In this document: positions 53,260 to 61,511 of the stretch, in pieces
Layout of the letters: every line of letters begins with the position of its first letter
Position numbering within the stretch: position 1 is the first letter of the stretch
NCBI GenBank assembly: GCA_017443765.1
Contig: JAFSYB010000009.1
Coordinates: 42,445-106,444 of the forward strand
DNA: 64,000 nt
Origin: Muribaculaceae bacterium
Lineage (GTDB): Bacteria; Bacteroidota; Bacteroidia; Bacteroidales; Muribaculaceae
Direction of reading: 5' to 3'
The notes under the pieces: model-generated
Seen by the model: only the letters and a program-made list of their open reading frames with translations
Databases searched by the model: none
Told to the model about the DNA's origin: nothing
Translations under genes and position numbers: made by a program

Positions 53260-53331
53260 GGCCCATTCGTCTATCGGTTAGGACGCAAGATTTTCATTCT
53301 TGAAAGAGCAGTTCGATTCTGCTATGGGCTA
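53260..53331 (+). tRNA. tRNA-Glu (TTC), copy 1
   Basis: A cloverleaf of 72 nt has acceptor stem GGCCCAT/ATGGGCT (G1-U72 wobble), discriminator A, and anticodon stem CAAGA/TCTTG around loop TTTTCAT. The anticodon is TTC at 53293-53295. The T-stem is AGCAG/CTGCT. No CCA is encoded. Confidence 0.97.
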
Positions 53332-53381
53332 CTGGAATTAACAATATATTATTATCTAAAAACAAGGAGTTTTTTGTAATT

Positions 53382-53639
53382 ATGGCAAACCATAAGTCTG
53401 CACTCAAGAGAATCCGTCAGTCGCGGGCCCGCAACCTGCGCAATCGTTACTATGCCAAAACAATGCGCAATGCTGTGCGCAAGGTTCGCAAGATGACCGA
53501 CAAGGCCGAGGCCGCCGAAGCCTTCAAGAAAGTGTCGTCGATGCTCGACAAGCTGGGACGCAAGCACATCATCAGCAAGAACAAGGCCGGCAACCTGAAG
53601 TCGAAGCTGGCGCTGTACATCAACAAACTCGAGGGTTAA
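53382..53639 (+). CDS. rpsT: 30S ribosomal protein S20
   Basis: The 85-residue basic protein starts [20 protein letters not shown], the S20 pattern, and ends in [16 protein letters not shown]. Length is normal (about 84-88). It binds 16S rRNA early in small-subunit assembly. It lies 50 bases after the first tRNA-Glu, so the tRNA and mRNA probably come from one transcript cut by tRNA processing. It is enclosed by two identical tRNA-Glu genes. Confidence 0.96.
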   Translation: MANHKSALKRIRQSRARNLRNRYYAKTMRNAVRKVRKMTDKAEAAEAFKKVSSMLDKLGRKHIISKNKAGNLKSKLALYINKLEG

Positions 53640-53739
53640 CGCCCTGCAACACCGCCGGCACATTCACGGCAGGCTGTCAGAATAATTTGTTCTCATAATA
53701 CCCGCCATCTTGGGCCCGAAAGGTGTGAGATGGCATTTG

Positions 53740-53811
53740 GGCCCATTCGTCTATCGGTTAGGACGCAAGATTTTCATTCTTGAAAGAGCAGTTCGATTCT
53801 GCTATGGGCTA
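53740..53811 (+). tRNA. tRNA-Glu (TTC), copy 2
   Basis: This copy is identical over all 72 nt to the tRNA at 53260-53331, with identity stopping within one or two bases at either side. The anticodon is TTC. No separate promoter is evident, so it may rely on read-through from rpsT. Confidence 0.96.
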
Positions 53812-53902
53812 CAAAGGGCTGTTCCGCGCAACGATGCTGTGGGACAGTTCTTTTCTTTGGCGATATATAGCCCCTTCAAGATCACAAACAAATGCCCTTA
53901 AT

Positions 53903-53934
53903 TTTCGCCAGCTCAATAATTCGTTGTATATTTG
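53903..53934 (+). promoter_or_regulatory. Promoter of the Rpn-type gene
   Basis: TTTC (53903-53906) and TATATTTG (53927-53934) are 20 bases apart, one mismatch from the consensus. The ATG at 53962 follows after about 27 bases. Confidence 0.6.
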
Positions 53935-53961
53935 CGGCAGGATAATATACCCATCGCAGCC

Positions 53962-54931
53962 ATGATCATAGCCAATCCAATCTACGACACCGTGTTCAAG
54001 TACCTGATGGAGGACGAGCGGCATCGCCCGCACCATCTTGTCGGCCCTGCTCAAGCAGAACGTGGTGGGCGTGAAAGTGCGCCCTCATGAGTACGTTGAC
54101 GACCAGCGCGACACGCTCTCGGTATTCCGCATCGACTTCGGCGCCACCGTTCGCGATGCCAACGGCCGTGAGAGCGTGATACTGATTGAGTTGCAGAAGA
54201 CGTGGTTCGAGACCGAGACGCTTCGATTTCGTCAGTACTTGGGCGTGCAGTACTCCAGTCCCAAGAATGTGGATTCCAAGGGCTATGCTCCGCCCTTGGT
54301 GGCAGTTTACCTTTTGGGCCACAAGGTTGGGGACATCGAGGAGCCTGTTCTGTACGTGAGCCACCAGTCGTGTGACTACAACGGTGCCCCGGTCACCAAG
54401 GGGCTTCCCAACGCGTTCATCGACAGCCTGACGCACGACAGCATCATCGTTCAGATTCCTCGCCTGCGCGGGCAGATCAACAACCGTCTGGACATGGTGC
54501 TGAGCATCTTCGACCAGTCGCGTGTGAATGTTGACGACCAGCACGCGCTTCGCATCGACGGCAACCTCTACGGCGGCGACGCCGAGATGGGCCACATCCT
54601 TCACCGGCTCACGCTTGCCGCGGCCGATGTCGAAATCCGCCGGCGTATGAGCGTGGAGGACGAGTACTTTTCGGCGATTGAGAGGCGTGACACCGAAATC
54701 TGCATCAAGGACAAGCAGCTTGCCGAGCAGAAAGTGCAGCTTGATGAGCAGGAAGTGCAGCTTGCTGAACAGAAGACGCAGCTTGATGAGCAGAAAGTGC
54801 AGCTTGACGAGCAGAAGACGCAGCTTCGCGCAAGTGTGAATCTGCTGAAAAGCTTGGGACAGTCGCCCGAGGAAATTGCTTCCAGTCTGCACATGGACTT
54901 GGAAACCATCAACCAGTTCTTGTCCATGTGA
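53962..54931 (+). pseudogene. Rpn-type recombination-promoting nuclease/putative transposase, frameshifted
   Basis: The frame from ATG 53962 reads MIIANPIYDTVFKYLMEDER, the normal start of PD-(D/E)XK nucleases of this family, then stops early. At about 54019-54022 one extra base shifts it; the other frame continues correctly (IARTILSALL, then KVRPHEY) to 54931, about 320 residues in total. The catalytic core is visible (FRIDF, then the ExQ of VILIELQK). A heptad-repeat coiled coil near the end (AEQKVQLDEQ, five 21-bp units at about 54720-54830) precedes a terminal SPEEIASSLHMDLETI helix-turn-helix-like segment. It may be inactive, or a sequencing error or slippage may restore it. Confidence 0.82.
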
Positions 54932-54993
54932 TATAAAAACTCAACTTGGAGCCATAACCTCTTCACCAAGTGTCTACCGATAGGCGTGCACTA

Positions 54994-55860
54994 TCAAATC
55001 TGACGACAGAGATAGGCCACCACAGCGTGCCAATCGGGAAATGTTTCAGAGCCAAACGCTATCCACTCACCGGCAAACTCGCTGGTGCCATTTTTGCCAC
55101 GGTCATCGATCAAGTAGTCGCCCATACACAAGTCCTTGCGATGGGTGATAATCATTCGCTTGTGAAACACATCATCAAGATAGCGCGTCACCCATCTCAC
55201 CTTGTCGGCCCACGCTGATGGGTTCTTCCATGGGGCTGTGGACAAGATGAACAGATCGAATTGCTTCTGCAACTCGTGAACAGCCTCTATTGCTCCCAGC
55301 ATGGGTTTCATCAATCCGAAAAGCCCCGGGATTTCATCGAGCCTGCCCGCATATTCACGCTTGAGGTCCTCGCTCACTTGCACCAGTCCAGACTCAAAGT
55401 CAACCAGTACATTATCCATGTCGACAAACACACGCTTCTTCGCTTCCGACTGCTTGTTAGGTTTGTCGTTCCGCTGTATGACCGCCACGAAATCCTGGGG
55501 CAGGACGACGTGTTTCATAGCGATTGCCCGCTTGAACAAAGGTGCTATTTCCTCGGAGGTAAAACCAGCAATGCCACACCCTATGCGGGTCACAAGAAAC
55601 TTGCATTCGCTGTGGCTAAACGCGAAGTCGATGAACTCATCCACATAGGGCTTGATGGTTTCCACGCCGCCCTGCATGGTGGGAATGGCATAGCACTGAC
55701 CTTGCAGACCCACGCCCTGCCCCCATATCGCACCGAAACGGTCAATAGCCTGCCGAGCGGCTCCACCCACGTGCAATCCGGCAAGATTGCTGCCAAAGAC
55801 AAAAATCTCATTCGGCCTCAGCTCTTCAATCCTTTCCGGTGTGTATTCTCTATCGTACAT
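54994..55860 (-). CDS. Fusion of phage-type macro-like domain and 5'(3')-deoxyribonucleotidase
   Basis: ATG 55860 is chosen because the promoter at 55894-55924 excludes the upstream in-frame start; this gives 288 residues. Residues 1-140 contain EIFVFGSNLAGLHVGGAAR and LVTRIGCGIAGFTSEEIAPLF, typical of the phage A1S_2505-like proteins with a macro-domain-like fold. Residues 150-285 are a HAD-type NT5C nucleotidase: nucleophile motif FVDMDNVLVDFESG, LSTAPW (motif II), Lys in THRKDL and IDDRGKNG (motif IV). It may remove phosphate from deoxynucleotides, with the first half binding a nucleotide ligand. It sits in an accessory cluster and could be of phage or defence origin; this is inference. 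Confidence 0.82.
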   Translation of the reverse strand: MYDREYTPERIEELRPNEIFVFGSNLAGLHVGGAARQAIDRFGAIWGQGVGLQGQCYAIPTMQGGVETIKPYVDEFIDFAFSHSECKFLVTRIGCGIAGFTSEEIAPLFKRAIAMKHVVLPQDFVAVIQRNDKPNKQSEAKKRVFVDMDNVLVDFESGLVQVSEDLKREYAGRLDEIPGLFGLMKPMLGAIEAVHELQKQFDLFILSTAPWKNPSAWADKVRWVTRYLDDVFHKRMIITHRKDLCMGDYLIDDRGKNGTSEFAGEWIAFGSETFPDWHAVVAYLCRQI

Positions 55861-55893
55861 ATAACACTTGATGGTTTTGGGGTTTCTCACTTG

Positions 55894-55924
55894 CAAAAGT
55901 AATCATTCTTTTTCACACGACAAC
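55894..55924 (-). promoter_or_regulatory. Promoter of the macro-nucleotidase fusion gene
   Basis: On the minus strand GTTG (55921-55924) and TACTTTTG (55894-55901) are 19 bases apart, one mismatch. The leader to ATG 55860 is about 30 bases. Confidence 0.65.
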
Positions 55925-56109
55925 AGAACTATTACCCGAAATCTCATTTTTTTTCAGTAATCATTATGCCGCACATCTCAAATATCATTAGTGCGACGCG
56001 AGTATGGGCCACCGGAGCGGCTAAGTCGTTCATTACTTTGCTCATTAACCGCGTTTGAGAATCGATAATTCAGAATCGCATTTCGCTCGTTCGAATCCCA
56101 CAAGACGAC

Positions 56110-56334
56110 TCACATCGGCTTTTCGGCCTCCTGGTCGGCGGCTTGGTGGAGTGGAGTGAAGAAGTTGTGGTGGAGGATGGTGCTGATGCGCAGGAGCAGG
56201 TGAGTGTCGATGCTGCATTTGGCGAAGATGCGGTACACGGCCTTGCGGTCGCAACCGAGTTTGGCGGCGAGCCAGGACACCGGGCGCTCCTGACGCTCGA
56301 GCTCATGCTTGATGGCCTGTCCGATGTTGAGCAT
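56110..56334 (-). CDS. Small XRE-like helix-turn-helix protein
   Basis: The 74-residue protein starts at ATG 56334; a TTG two codons earlier is in frame. It reads NIGQAIKHELERQERPVSWLAAKLGCDRKAVYRIFAK, an XRE-type helix-turn-helix with a recognition helix near residues 28-38, then SIDTHLLLRISTILHHNFF. Very similar small regulators are common near mobile elements in Bacteroidales. The target is unknown. A promoter candidate lies about 330 bases upstream within repeated sequence. Confidence 0.75.
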   Translation of the reverse strand: MLNIGQAIKHELERQERPVSWLAAKLGCDRKAVYRIFAKCSIDTHLLLRISTILHHNFFTPLHQAADQEAEKPM

Positions 56335-56658
56335 AAACAACTCATCGTGCCTCCGGCCTCACGGAGCAATCACCATTATTCGAGTGAACAAATAAGCGTG
56401 AGGCAATTCACTTGTCTACCAACCAGAGGCATCGCCAAACACCCAGCAAAAGATAGACAGTCATCCCCCCACGCAATGCCATATAACTGCCACCCCGCCT
56501 ACGGGGGGATGATTGTATAGGCACGCATGAGCGTTTTGTGACTGCTCGCTTCCCTTTTGCTTTGAAATTGGCGATTTCCTGGTTGGGAATCAAGCAAAAA
56601 CGCTTAATTGCTACAAAAACTACCGTTATGCGGCGCACCGCACCGTTTAACGGTACTG

Positions 56659-56690
56659 CAAAGGTAGTGCAAATCGAGCGCAATGGCAAG
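56659..56690 (-). promoter_or_regulatory. Promoter within the 30-bp repeat
   Basis: On the minus strand CTTG (56687-56690) and TACCTTTG (56659-56666) are 20 bases apart, one mismatch from consensus. It points toward the small XRE-like gene. Confidence 0.5.
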
Positions 56691-56800
56691 AAATCGGCAA
56701 ACAAAATGCAATTTTGATTTGCCGAGGGCTTGACATTGCCGAGATGCCGCCTACCTTCGGCTCAGCCAACGGTAGTGCAAATCGAGCGCAATGGCAAGAA
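56663..56800. repeat. 30-bp direct repeat pair
   Basis: Bases 56663-56692 and 56771-56800 are identical over 30 bp and start 108 bp apart. The first copy completes a -7 box (TACCTTTG); the second would give TACCGTTG, a damaged box. Confidence 0.85.
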
Positions 56801-57008
56801 TGCCGCCAACTTTTGCTGCAGCCGACGGCATGAATTAATGGTTGGGTTCTATAGGTGGGGGCAAAAAGAAGGTGTGCTAAACTTTCACAAGCACGCAGCA
56901 CACCAGAATTTTTATTGTAATAAAGAAAAGTATTCCTTTGCGATGAGCCTAAAACCTCATCGTTTTATTCCCCAGCCAATGGCTGCTCGGCCATTGTGCT
57001 GTCAAACC

Positions 57009-57464
57009 TCAAAAGAGACCAAACACTCTTCTCTTTTGAGCCTGGGGTTGTGGGTTGGGATGGTTTTTGTATCCCTCCTTAAGCGATTCTGTGTCAACAG
57101 GACGGAAATTTGTGTAGGTTGCAGGATACCCCGACACGGTGACCTCCGAAATCTTTGTCGTGAAAAGCCCACGGTATTTCTTCACGGTTGTTTGCAGCTC
57201 GACCAGGATATCGCCACCGCCGTTTTGCTTTAGCGCTTCACGTATTGCGGTGTTGATCACGTTGTCTTCGCCACCCCGGCGGACATCGCTTGTCGGGTGG
57301 TATACATAGGTGATTTTTCGTGGCGAGACTTCAAGGTCGGCAAGTGTGGCGGAAATCGTTGCGGAACTGAAATCCTGCGTTGTTGCGGTGTTCTTCGTTG
57401 TGGTGCACGAGCTCATGCCAAGCATGACAATCGCAGTCAGCGTTAATAGTACTTTTTTTATCAT
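57009..57464 (-). CDS. Lipoprotein of unknown function
   Basis: The 151-residue protein has a lipoprotein signal (MIKKVLLTLTAIVMLGMSSC, Cys20). The mature part contains ATISATLADLEVSPRKITYVY, then NTAIREALKQNGGGDILVELQ and VTVSGYPATYTNFRP. The alternating strands and one helix recall small Bacteroidales lipoproteins in which an oligomeric ring-like fold is assumed; I cannot name a family with confidence. A minus-strand TAATTTTG lies at 57583-57590, about 120 bases upstream. It stands alone among accessory genes. Confidence 0.72.
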   Translation of the reverse strand: MIKKVLLTLTAIVMLGMSSCTTTKNTATTQDFSSATISATLADLEVSPRKITYVYHPTSDVRRGGEDNVINTAIREALKQNGGGDILVELQTTVKKYRGLFTTKISEVTVSGYPATYTNFRPVDTESLKEGYKNHPNPQPQAQKRRVFGLF

Positions 57465-57892
57465 AATAATTGAATTTGCTGCAGGATTTTATTATTGTGA
57501 AGAAATGTTGATGCCAATCCTGCGTTAAAGCATCTCGTTTCTGTGTTGACGGTTACTTTTTGTCTTGCGAAAAAATATGCTGCAAAATTACTGCTAATAA
57601 TCAACCTGAGGCCTCAAAGTGCGTGGCACTAATGCCTCGATAATGTGGCAGTTTTGCCACATGCGACAATAAGCAGTATCGCAAGCCGGCCGTCTGAATT
57701 GTTTTCCTGTGGCGGGCGCACACGATGGTTACTATGTTACTCAGCAGCCGGAGCGCCCGGACTGCTGTGGCCTATGCCTGCCGGCATGGTTATGGTCGCT
57801 GTGGTTGCCCGTCGCCTGCCGCGTCCGGGCAGCGATTTCGTGGCGCAAGATGCCGCACATCTCAAATATCTTTAGTAACTTTGCCGCAAAAT
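57465..57892. other. Intergenic region with hairpin and flippase -7 box (428 bp)
   Basis: The contents are a minus-strand -7 box (57583-57590), a perfect hairpin ATGTGGCA-GTTT-TGCCACAT (57643-57662), and a 27-base tract (57850-57876) repeated with one difference at 55966-55992. A plus-strand -7 box lies at 57876-57883. No gene is supported. Confidence 0.6.
57876..57883 (+). promoter_or_regulatory. -7 element of the flippase gene
   Basis: TAACTTTG ends 9 bases before ATG 57893, implying a leader of only a few bases. No TTTG-like -33 box is present at the standard distance. Confidence 0.5.
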
Positions 57893-59425
57893 ATGATGTC
57901 AAAAATGGCAAACCTGAAATCACTGGCCAAGGACACGGCTATCTATGGGCTGAGCAGCATCGTGGGACGGTTCCTGAACTACCTGCTTGTGCCGCTGTAC
58001 ACGGCGAAGATGTCGGCTGCATCGGGCGACTACGGCATCGTGACCAACGTGTATGCCTACACGGCGCTGCTGCTGGCCATCCTCACCTACGGCATGGAAA
58101 CCACTTTTTTCCGTTTCGCCAACAAGAGCGAGGAGAACCCGCGCCGCGTCTATTCCACCACGTTGATTACCGTGGGATTCACGTCGCTGCTGTTTGTGGT
58201 GCTGGTGTGGCTCAACATCGGGTGGATTGCCCCTGCGATGGGATTGGCCTACACCGCACACCCCGACTATATCATTGTGATGGCGGCGGTGGTGGCGCTT
58301 GATGCCTTCCAGGCCATCATCTTCGCCTACCTGCGCTACAAGAAGCGCGCCGTGAAATTTGCCGCGCTTAAGCTGCTGTTCATCTTTGCCAACATCGCCC
58401 TCAACCTGCTCTACTTTGTGGCGTTCCCCGCGCTCTACAAAACACGCCCCGATTTGGTGGGCGTCCTCTACAACCCCGCGGTGGGGGTGGGCTATGTGTT
58501 TTATCTGAACCTGGCTTGCACGCTGCTGGTGATGGGGTGCATGTGGGTTGAGCTGCGCGAGGCTTCCTGGCAGTGGAACCGCGCCTTGCTGGGGCGCATG
58601 TTCAATTACAGTTGGCCCATTCTCATCTTGAGTGTCGCCGGCGTGATCAACCAGTCGGCCTCGCAAATCATCTTCCCAAAGGTGTACCCTGGCGATGCTG
58701 TGGAAACGGCGTCGCAGCTGGGCATCTACGGCGCGGCCATCAAGATTGCCATGATTATGGCCCTGATTACGCAGGCGTTCCGTTACGCCTACGAGCCGTT
58801 TGTGTTCGGCGGCAACCGCAACAAGGACGATGAGCAGGAGAGCAAGCGCACGCAGGCTCTGGCAATGAAATACTTTGTGGTGTTCACCCTGATTGCCTAT
58901 CTGGCCGTGCTGGCGGGCATCGACGTGCTCAAGCACATCATTGCGCCCGACTACTGGGAGGGCCTGCGCGTGGTGCCCATTGTCATGGCCGCCGAAATCA
59001 TGATGGGCATCTATTTCAACCTGTCGTTTTGGTACAAGCTCACCGACCGCACGCTGTGGGGGGCGTTGTTCTCTTTTCTGGGTTGCCTGGTGCTGGTGCT
59101 GGTGAATGTGGTGTTTGTGCCACAATACGGCTACATGGCGTGCGCCTGGGCTGGCGTGGCGGCCTACGCCACGTGCATGCTGCTGAGTTATTTCACGGGT
59201 CAGCACTACTATCCCATGCCCTATCCGCTGCGCGACATCGCGCTCTATGTGTCGGTGACAGCGGTGCTGAGTGCAGCGGCACTGTGGGTTGACACCGGCA
59301 ATGTTTGGCTCAACCTGGCGTTGCGCACGGTGCTGCTGCTGGCGCTGGTGGCATTGGTTGTCCGCCGCGAGGGACTCACATCTATGTTTGCACGCGTGCC
59401 TGTGGTGGGGCGCTGGTTCAGATAA
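57893..59425 (+). CDS. Polysaccharide (oligosaccharide) flippase family protein
   Basis: The 510-residue protein starts at ATG 57893 by the position of the -7 box; the frame is open to 57725. About fourteen membrane helices are visible. The N-terminal LAKDTAIYGLSSIVGRFLNYLLVPLYTA is typical of Wzx-like MOP-superfamily flippases of Bacteroidales. A Polysacc_synt C-terminal region follows (VVPIVMAAEIMMGIYFNLSFWYKLT). Such proteins move undecaprenyl-linked sugar units across the inner membrane. No glycosyltransferase genes adjoin it, so its substrate is open. Its end overlaps the convergent lipoprotein gene by 8 bases. Confidence 0.87.
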   Translation: MMSKMANLKSLAKDTAIYGLSSIVGRFLNYLLVPLYTAKMSAASGDYGIVTNVYAYTALLLAILTYGMETTFFRFANKSEENPRRVYSTTLITVGFTSLLFVVLVWLNIGWIAPAMGLAYTAHPDYIIVMAAVVALDAFQAIIFAYLRYKKRAVKFAALKLLFIFANIALNLLYFVAFPALYKTRPDLVGVLYNPAVGVGYVFYLNLACTLLVMGCMWVELREASWQWNRALLGRMFNYSWPILILSVAGVINQSASQIIFPKVYPGDAVETASQLGIYGAAIKIAMIMALITQAFRYAYEPFVFGGNRNKDDEQESKRTQALAMKYFVVFTLIAYLAVLAGIDVLKHIIAPDYWEGLRVVPIVMAAEIMMGIYFNLSFWYKLTDRTLWGALFSFLGCLVLVLVNVVFVPQYGYMACAWAGVAAYATCMLLSYFTGQHYYPMPYPLRDIALYVSVTAVLSAAALWVDTGNVWLNLALRTVLLLALVALVVRREGLTSMFARVPVVGRWFR

Positions 59426-60431
59426 CCACGAATCCCGCCGCGTTCACGCCGGGCAGCGAGCATTTCAGCCGGCCGTTGAACCACACATGGCTGGCGACAT
59501 TGTTGCTCCCCGCCTCATGCTCCACGGTGAGAACGTAGCAGTCCTGGCTGTAGAACTGGATTTTGATTGCCTCCGAGCTTGTCGAGGCGGCGTCGCCGGC
59601 AACATAATTCCTTGATTGGCCCTCGACCCACACGGTGGCTCGGTTCAGCCCGCTGGCCGTGACACGCTTGCCCAGCGAATAGACCTTGCCGCCCTGCTCA
59701 GCCACATCATACACCACTCCCGTCTGGTAGCCCTCGCCAATCGGCAGGGTGTACAGCTCGCCGTCGATCCACACGGTGGGAGCGTTGTCGGTGTGGCCAC
59801 CCACCAGGGTGTGCGAGCCAATGGCAAAGACACAATAGCCCTCGGCACGCAGTGCGTCGGGAGCAGCGGGCAGCAGCTGGCGCTCGCCATCGGTCCACAG
59901 TGCAGCCACGCTCGTGCCATCGGCGGAGCGACTGCCCGCCACAAAGGTGTGGCTGTCGGTTGCCGTGATGTCCATGCCATGGTCATTGCCGTCGCTCGAC
60001 AGCCGGCTGAGCAGGCTGTTTTTGTACACATACACACCGTCTGTTTGGTTGATAAGCAGGTAGATGTCGTCGTGGTGCTTGCAAATGCCAAATGTGCCCC
60101 GATACCCCAATGGCTTTTCAGCCACCCAGTTCCAGACTCCGTTTTTCCAGTAGCCCACCGCATTGCCCACCTCGGTGCTGCCAGTCACATAGTAGTCGTT
60201 GGCAAACGGAATGATGTAGTCGGTGGCTGCGGCAGGGTTGCCAATGGTGGCCGTCACTTGCCCGTCGGTGTCATACACATTTCCGCGGCGGTCCATCACC
60301 AGGATGGTGCGTTCGGCTTCGGGTTTCACCTGTATGGGCTGGCCATTGACGGGCTCGTCGCCCCCGCACCCGGTCAGTGCGAGAGCCGCAGCCATCACCA
60401 GCATGGTCAAAACTATGCTTTGCTTATTCAT
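59418..60431 (-). CDS. Lipoprotein with W-x-x-G beta-propeller-like repeats
   Basis: The 337-residue protein has a lipobox ALTGC (Cys22). The rest shows recurring blade-like units ending in a Trp followed by a short turn with Gly: AVGYWKNGVWNW, AALWTDGERQLLP, PTVWIDGELYTLP, ATVWVEGQSRNY and SHVWFNGRLKCSL, spaced about 45 residues. These point to a beta-propeller. I recognise no named family. It converges on, and overlaps by 8 bases, the flippase gene. Confidence 0.75.
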   Translation of the reverse strand: MNKQSIVLTMLVMAAALALTGCGGDEPVNGQPIQVKPEAERTILVMDRRGNVYDTDGQVTATIGNPAAATDYIIPFANDYYVTGSTEVGNAVGYWKNGVWNWVAEKPLGYRGTFGICKHHDDIYLLINQTDGVYVYKNSLLSRLSSDGNDHGMDITATDSHTFVAGSRSADGTSVAALWTDGERQLLPAAPDALRAEGYCVFAIGSHTLVGGHTDNAPTVWIDGELYTLPIGEGYQTGVVYDVAEQGGKVYSLGKRVTASGLNRATVWVEGQSRNYVAGDAASTSSEAIKIQFYSQDCYVLTVEHEAGSNNVASHVWFNGRLKCSLPGVNAAGFVVI

Positions 60432-60497
60432 CGCTAACTATTGTTTTATGGTAATCAAAACTACCCGCGCAATGCGGAATCATGCTTTGTGCGTCAA

Positions 60498-61136
60498 TCA
60501 TAGCGTGCCCTGCTCGATGCGCACGCAAATGCGCTCGATGAGCGCGTCCTCCTTGTTCTTGTTCGGGTGGAAACCCTGCTTGAGGCTCACGCCGAAGAAG
60601 CGTCCGAACGTCTGCCAGAACCCGGCGCGGAACGTGCCCAGGAATGCCTTCACGATGTTGAAGCTGCTCTGGTTGGTTTCACGGTTGATGAGCTTGATGA
60701 GCATCTTGCCCTGGTTCTTGGTCATCTTTTTCATCACCGGCTTGTATTCCTTGAATATCTCTTTCTCGAATTGCTCCAGATAGGCCTGTTTCTGTTTCTC
60801 GTTTTGGTAGGTGTCGATGTACTCATAGGTTTCGAGCAGCGTGGAGCAGATGAGCTTGGCGTAGGGCAGCGTGCGCTTGATGTCGCGCACGGTCTTCCAG
60901 TAGAACTCCTCCTCGGCCTTGTTGCGGAATCGCTCCTTGGGGTAGATGGTGATGGTGTTCATGACCAGCATCATAAGGGTGTCGCCGCTGGCCGCCTCCA
61001 CAAAGTGGTAATAGCCCGCGTACACCTTTTGGAGTGGCGATGGCAGCTCAAGCTGGTCGATGGCCACCTGAGCGCTTGCTTGCAGGGCGAACAACGACAC
61101 AACCATAGTGGTTAGCAGGCAGATAATGCGTTTCAT
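60498..61136 (-). CDS. DUF4294 family exported protein
   Basis: The 212-residue protein starts at ATG 61136, which gives a signal peptide ending in ASAQ; the frame is open further upstream but that part precedes the promoter. The conserved segments are RDIKRTLPYAKLICSTL, YLEQFEKEIFKEYKPVMKKMTKNQGKMLIKLINRET and TFGRFFGVSLKQGFHPN. They match the Bacteroidetes DUF4294 family. Function is unknown; the conserved RET and NQGKML motifs hint at an enzyme. Confidence 0.83.
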   Translation of the reverse strand: MKRIICLLTTMVVSLFALQASAQVAIDQLELPSPLQKVYAGYYHFVEAASGDTLMMLVMNTITIYPKERFRNKAEEEFYWKTVRDIKRTLPYAKLICSTLLETYEYIDTYQNEKQKQAYLEQFEKEIFKEYKPVMKKMTKNQGKMLIKLINRETNQSSFNIVKAFLGTFRAGFWQTFGRFFGVSLKQGFHPNKNKEDALIERICVRIEQGTL

Positions 61137-61161
61137 GATTACTACAGCAACAAATTTCGTG

Positions 61162-61193
61162 CAAAGGTATATAAAAGAAACGGAATGGTGAAA
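61162..61193 (-). promoter_or_regulatory. Promoter of the DUF4294 gene
   Basis: On the minus strand TTTC (61190-61193) and TACCTTTG (61162-61169) are 20 bases apart, one mismatch from consensus. Confidence 0.6.
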
Positions 61194-61511
61194 AAAAAAT
61201 TGCAGTAGGGGGCGATAATTTGAAAAATCTTTTTGTCGCATTATGATGGGAATCTAAACATGTCCAAGAGTTGAGCGACAAGACTGCTCGTTCTTGCCTT
61301 GATGTCTTCTATTGACCAAAATACTTTTTCGGCTATTTCGGGGTCACCCGCAAAAACCTGTGTGTGAAATCTTGAGCAGGCTGACCAATCGCCGATAGGC
61401 GACAACCACTGTGAAAACCCCACCATGACAGGAGCGCAGCGACTGAATGGTGGGGAAGCGGACAAGGTGTGGCGTTGTTCCTCGGCGAGGAACACAACGC
61501 TGCCAGCAACT

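Larger units (their letters stand above)
56341..57008. other. Repeat-bearing intergenic region (668 bp)
   Basis: This region holds a perfect 10-bp inverted repeat, TCATCCCCCC (56461-56470) with GGGGGGATGA (56503-56512), around a 32-nt loop. It also holds a 30-bp direct repeat and a minus-strand promoter. The stretch after 56850 shows nothing I can support. No open frame here looks like a real gene. Confidence 0.6.

Noticed and set aside
56647..56901. 84-codon minus-strand frame
   Set aside because: It is made largely of the duplicated 30-bp repeat and its flanks, with no family resemblance.
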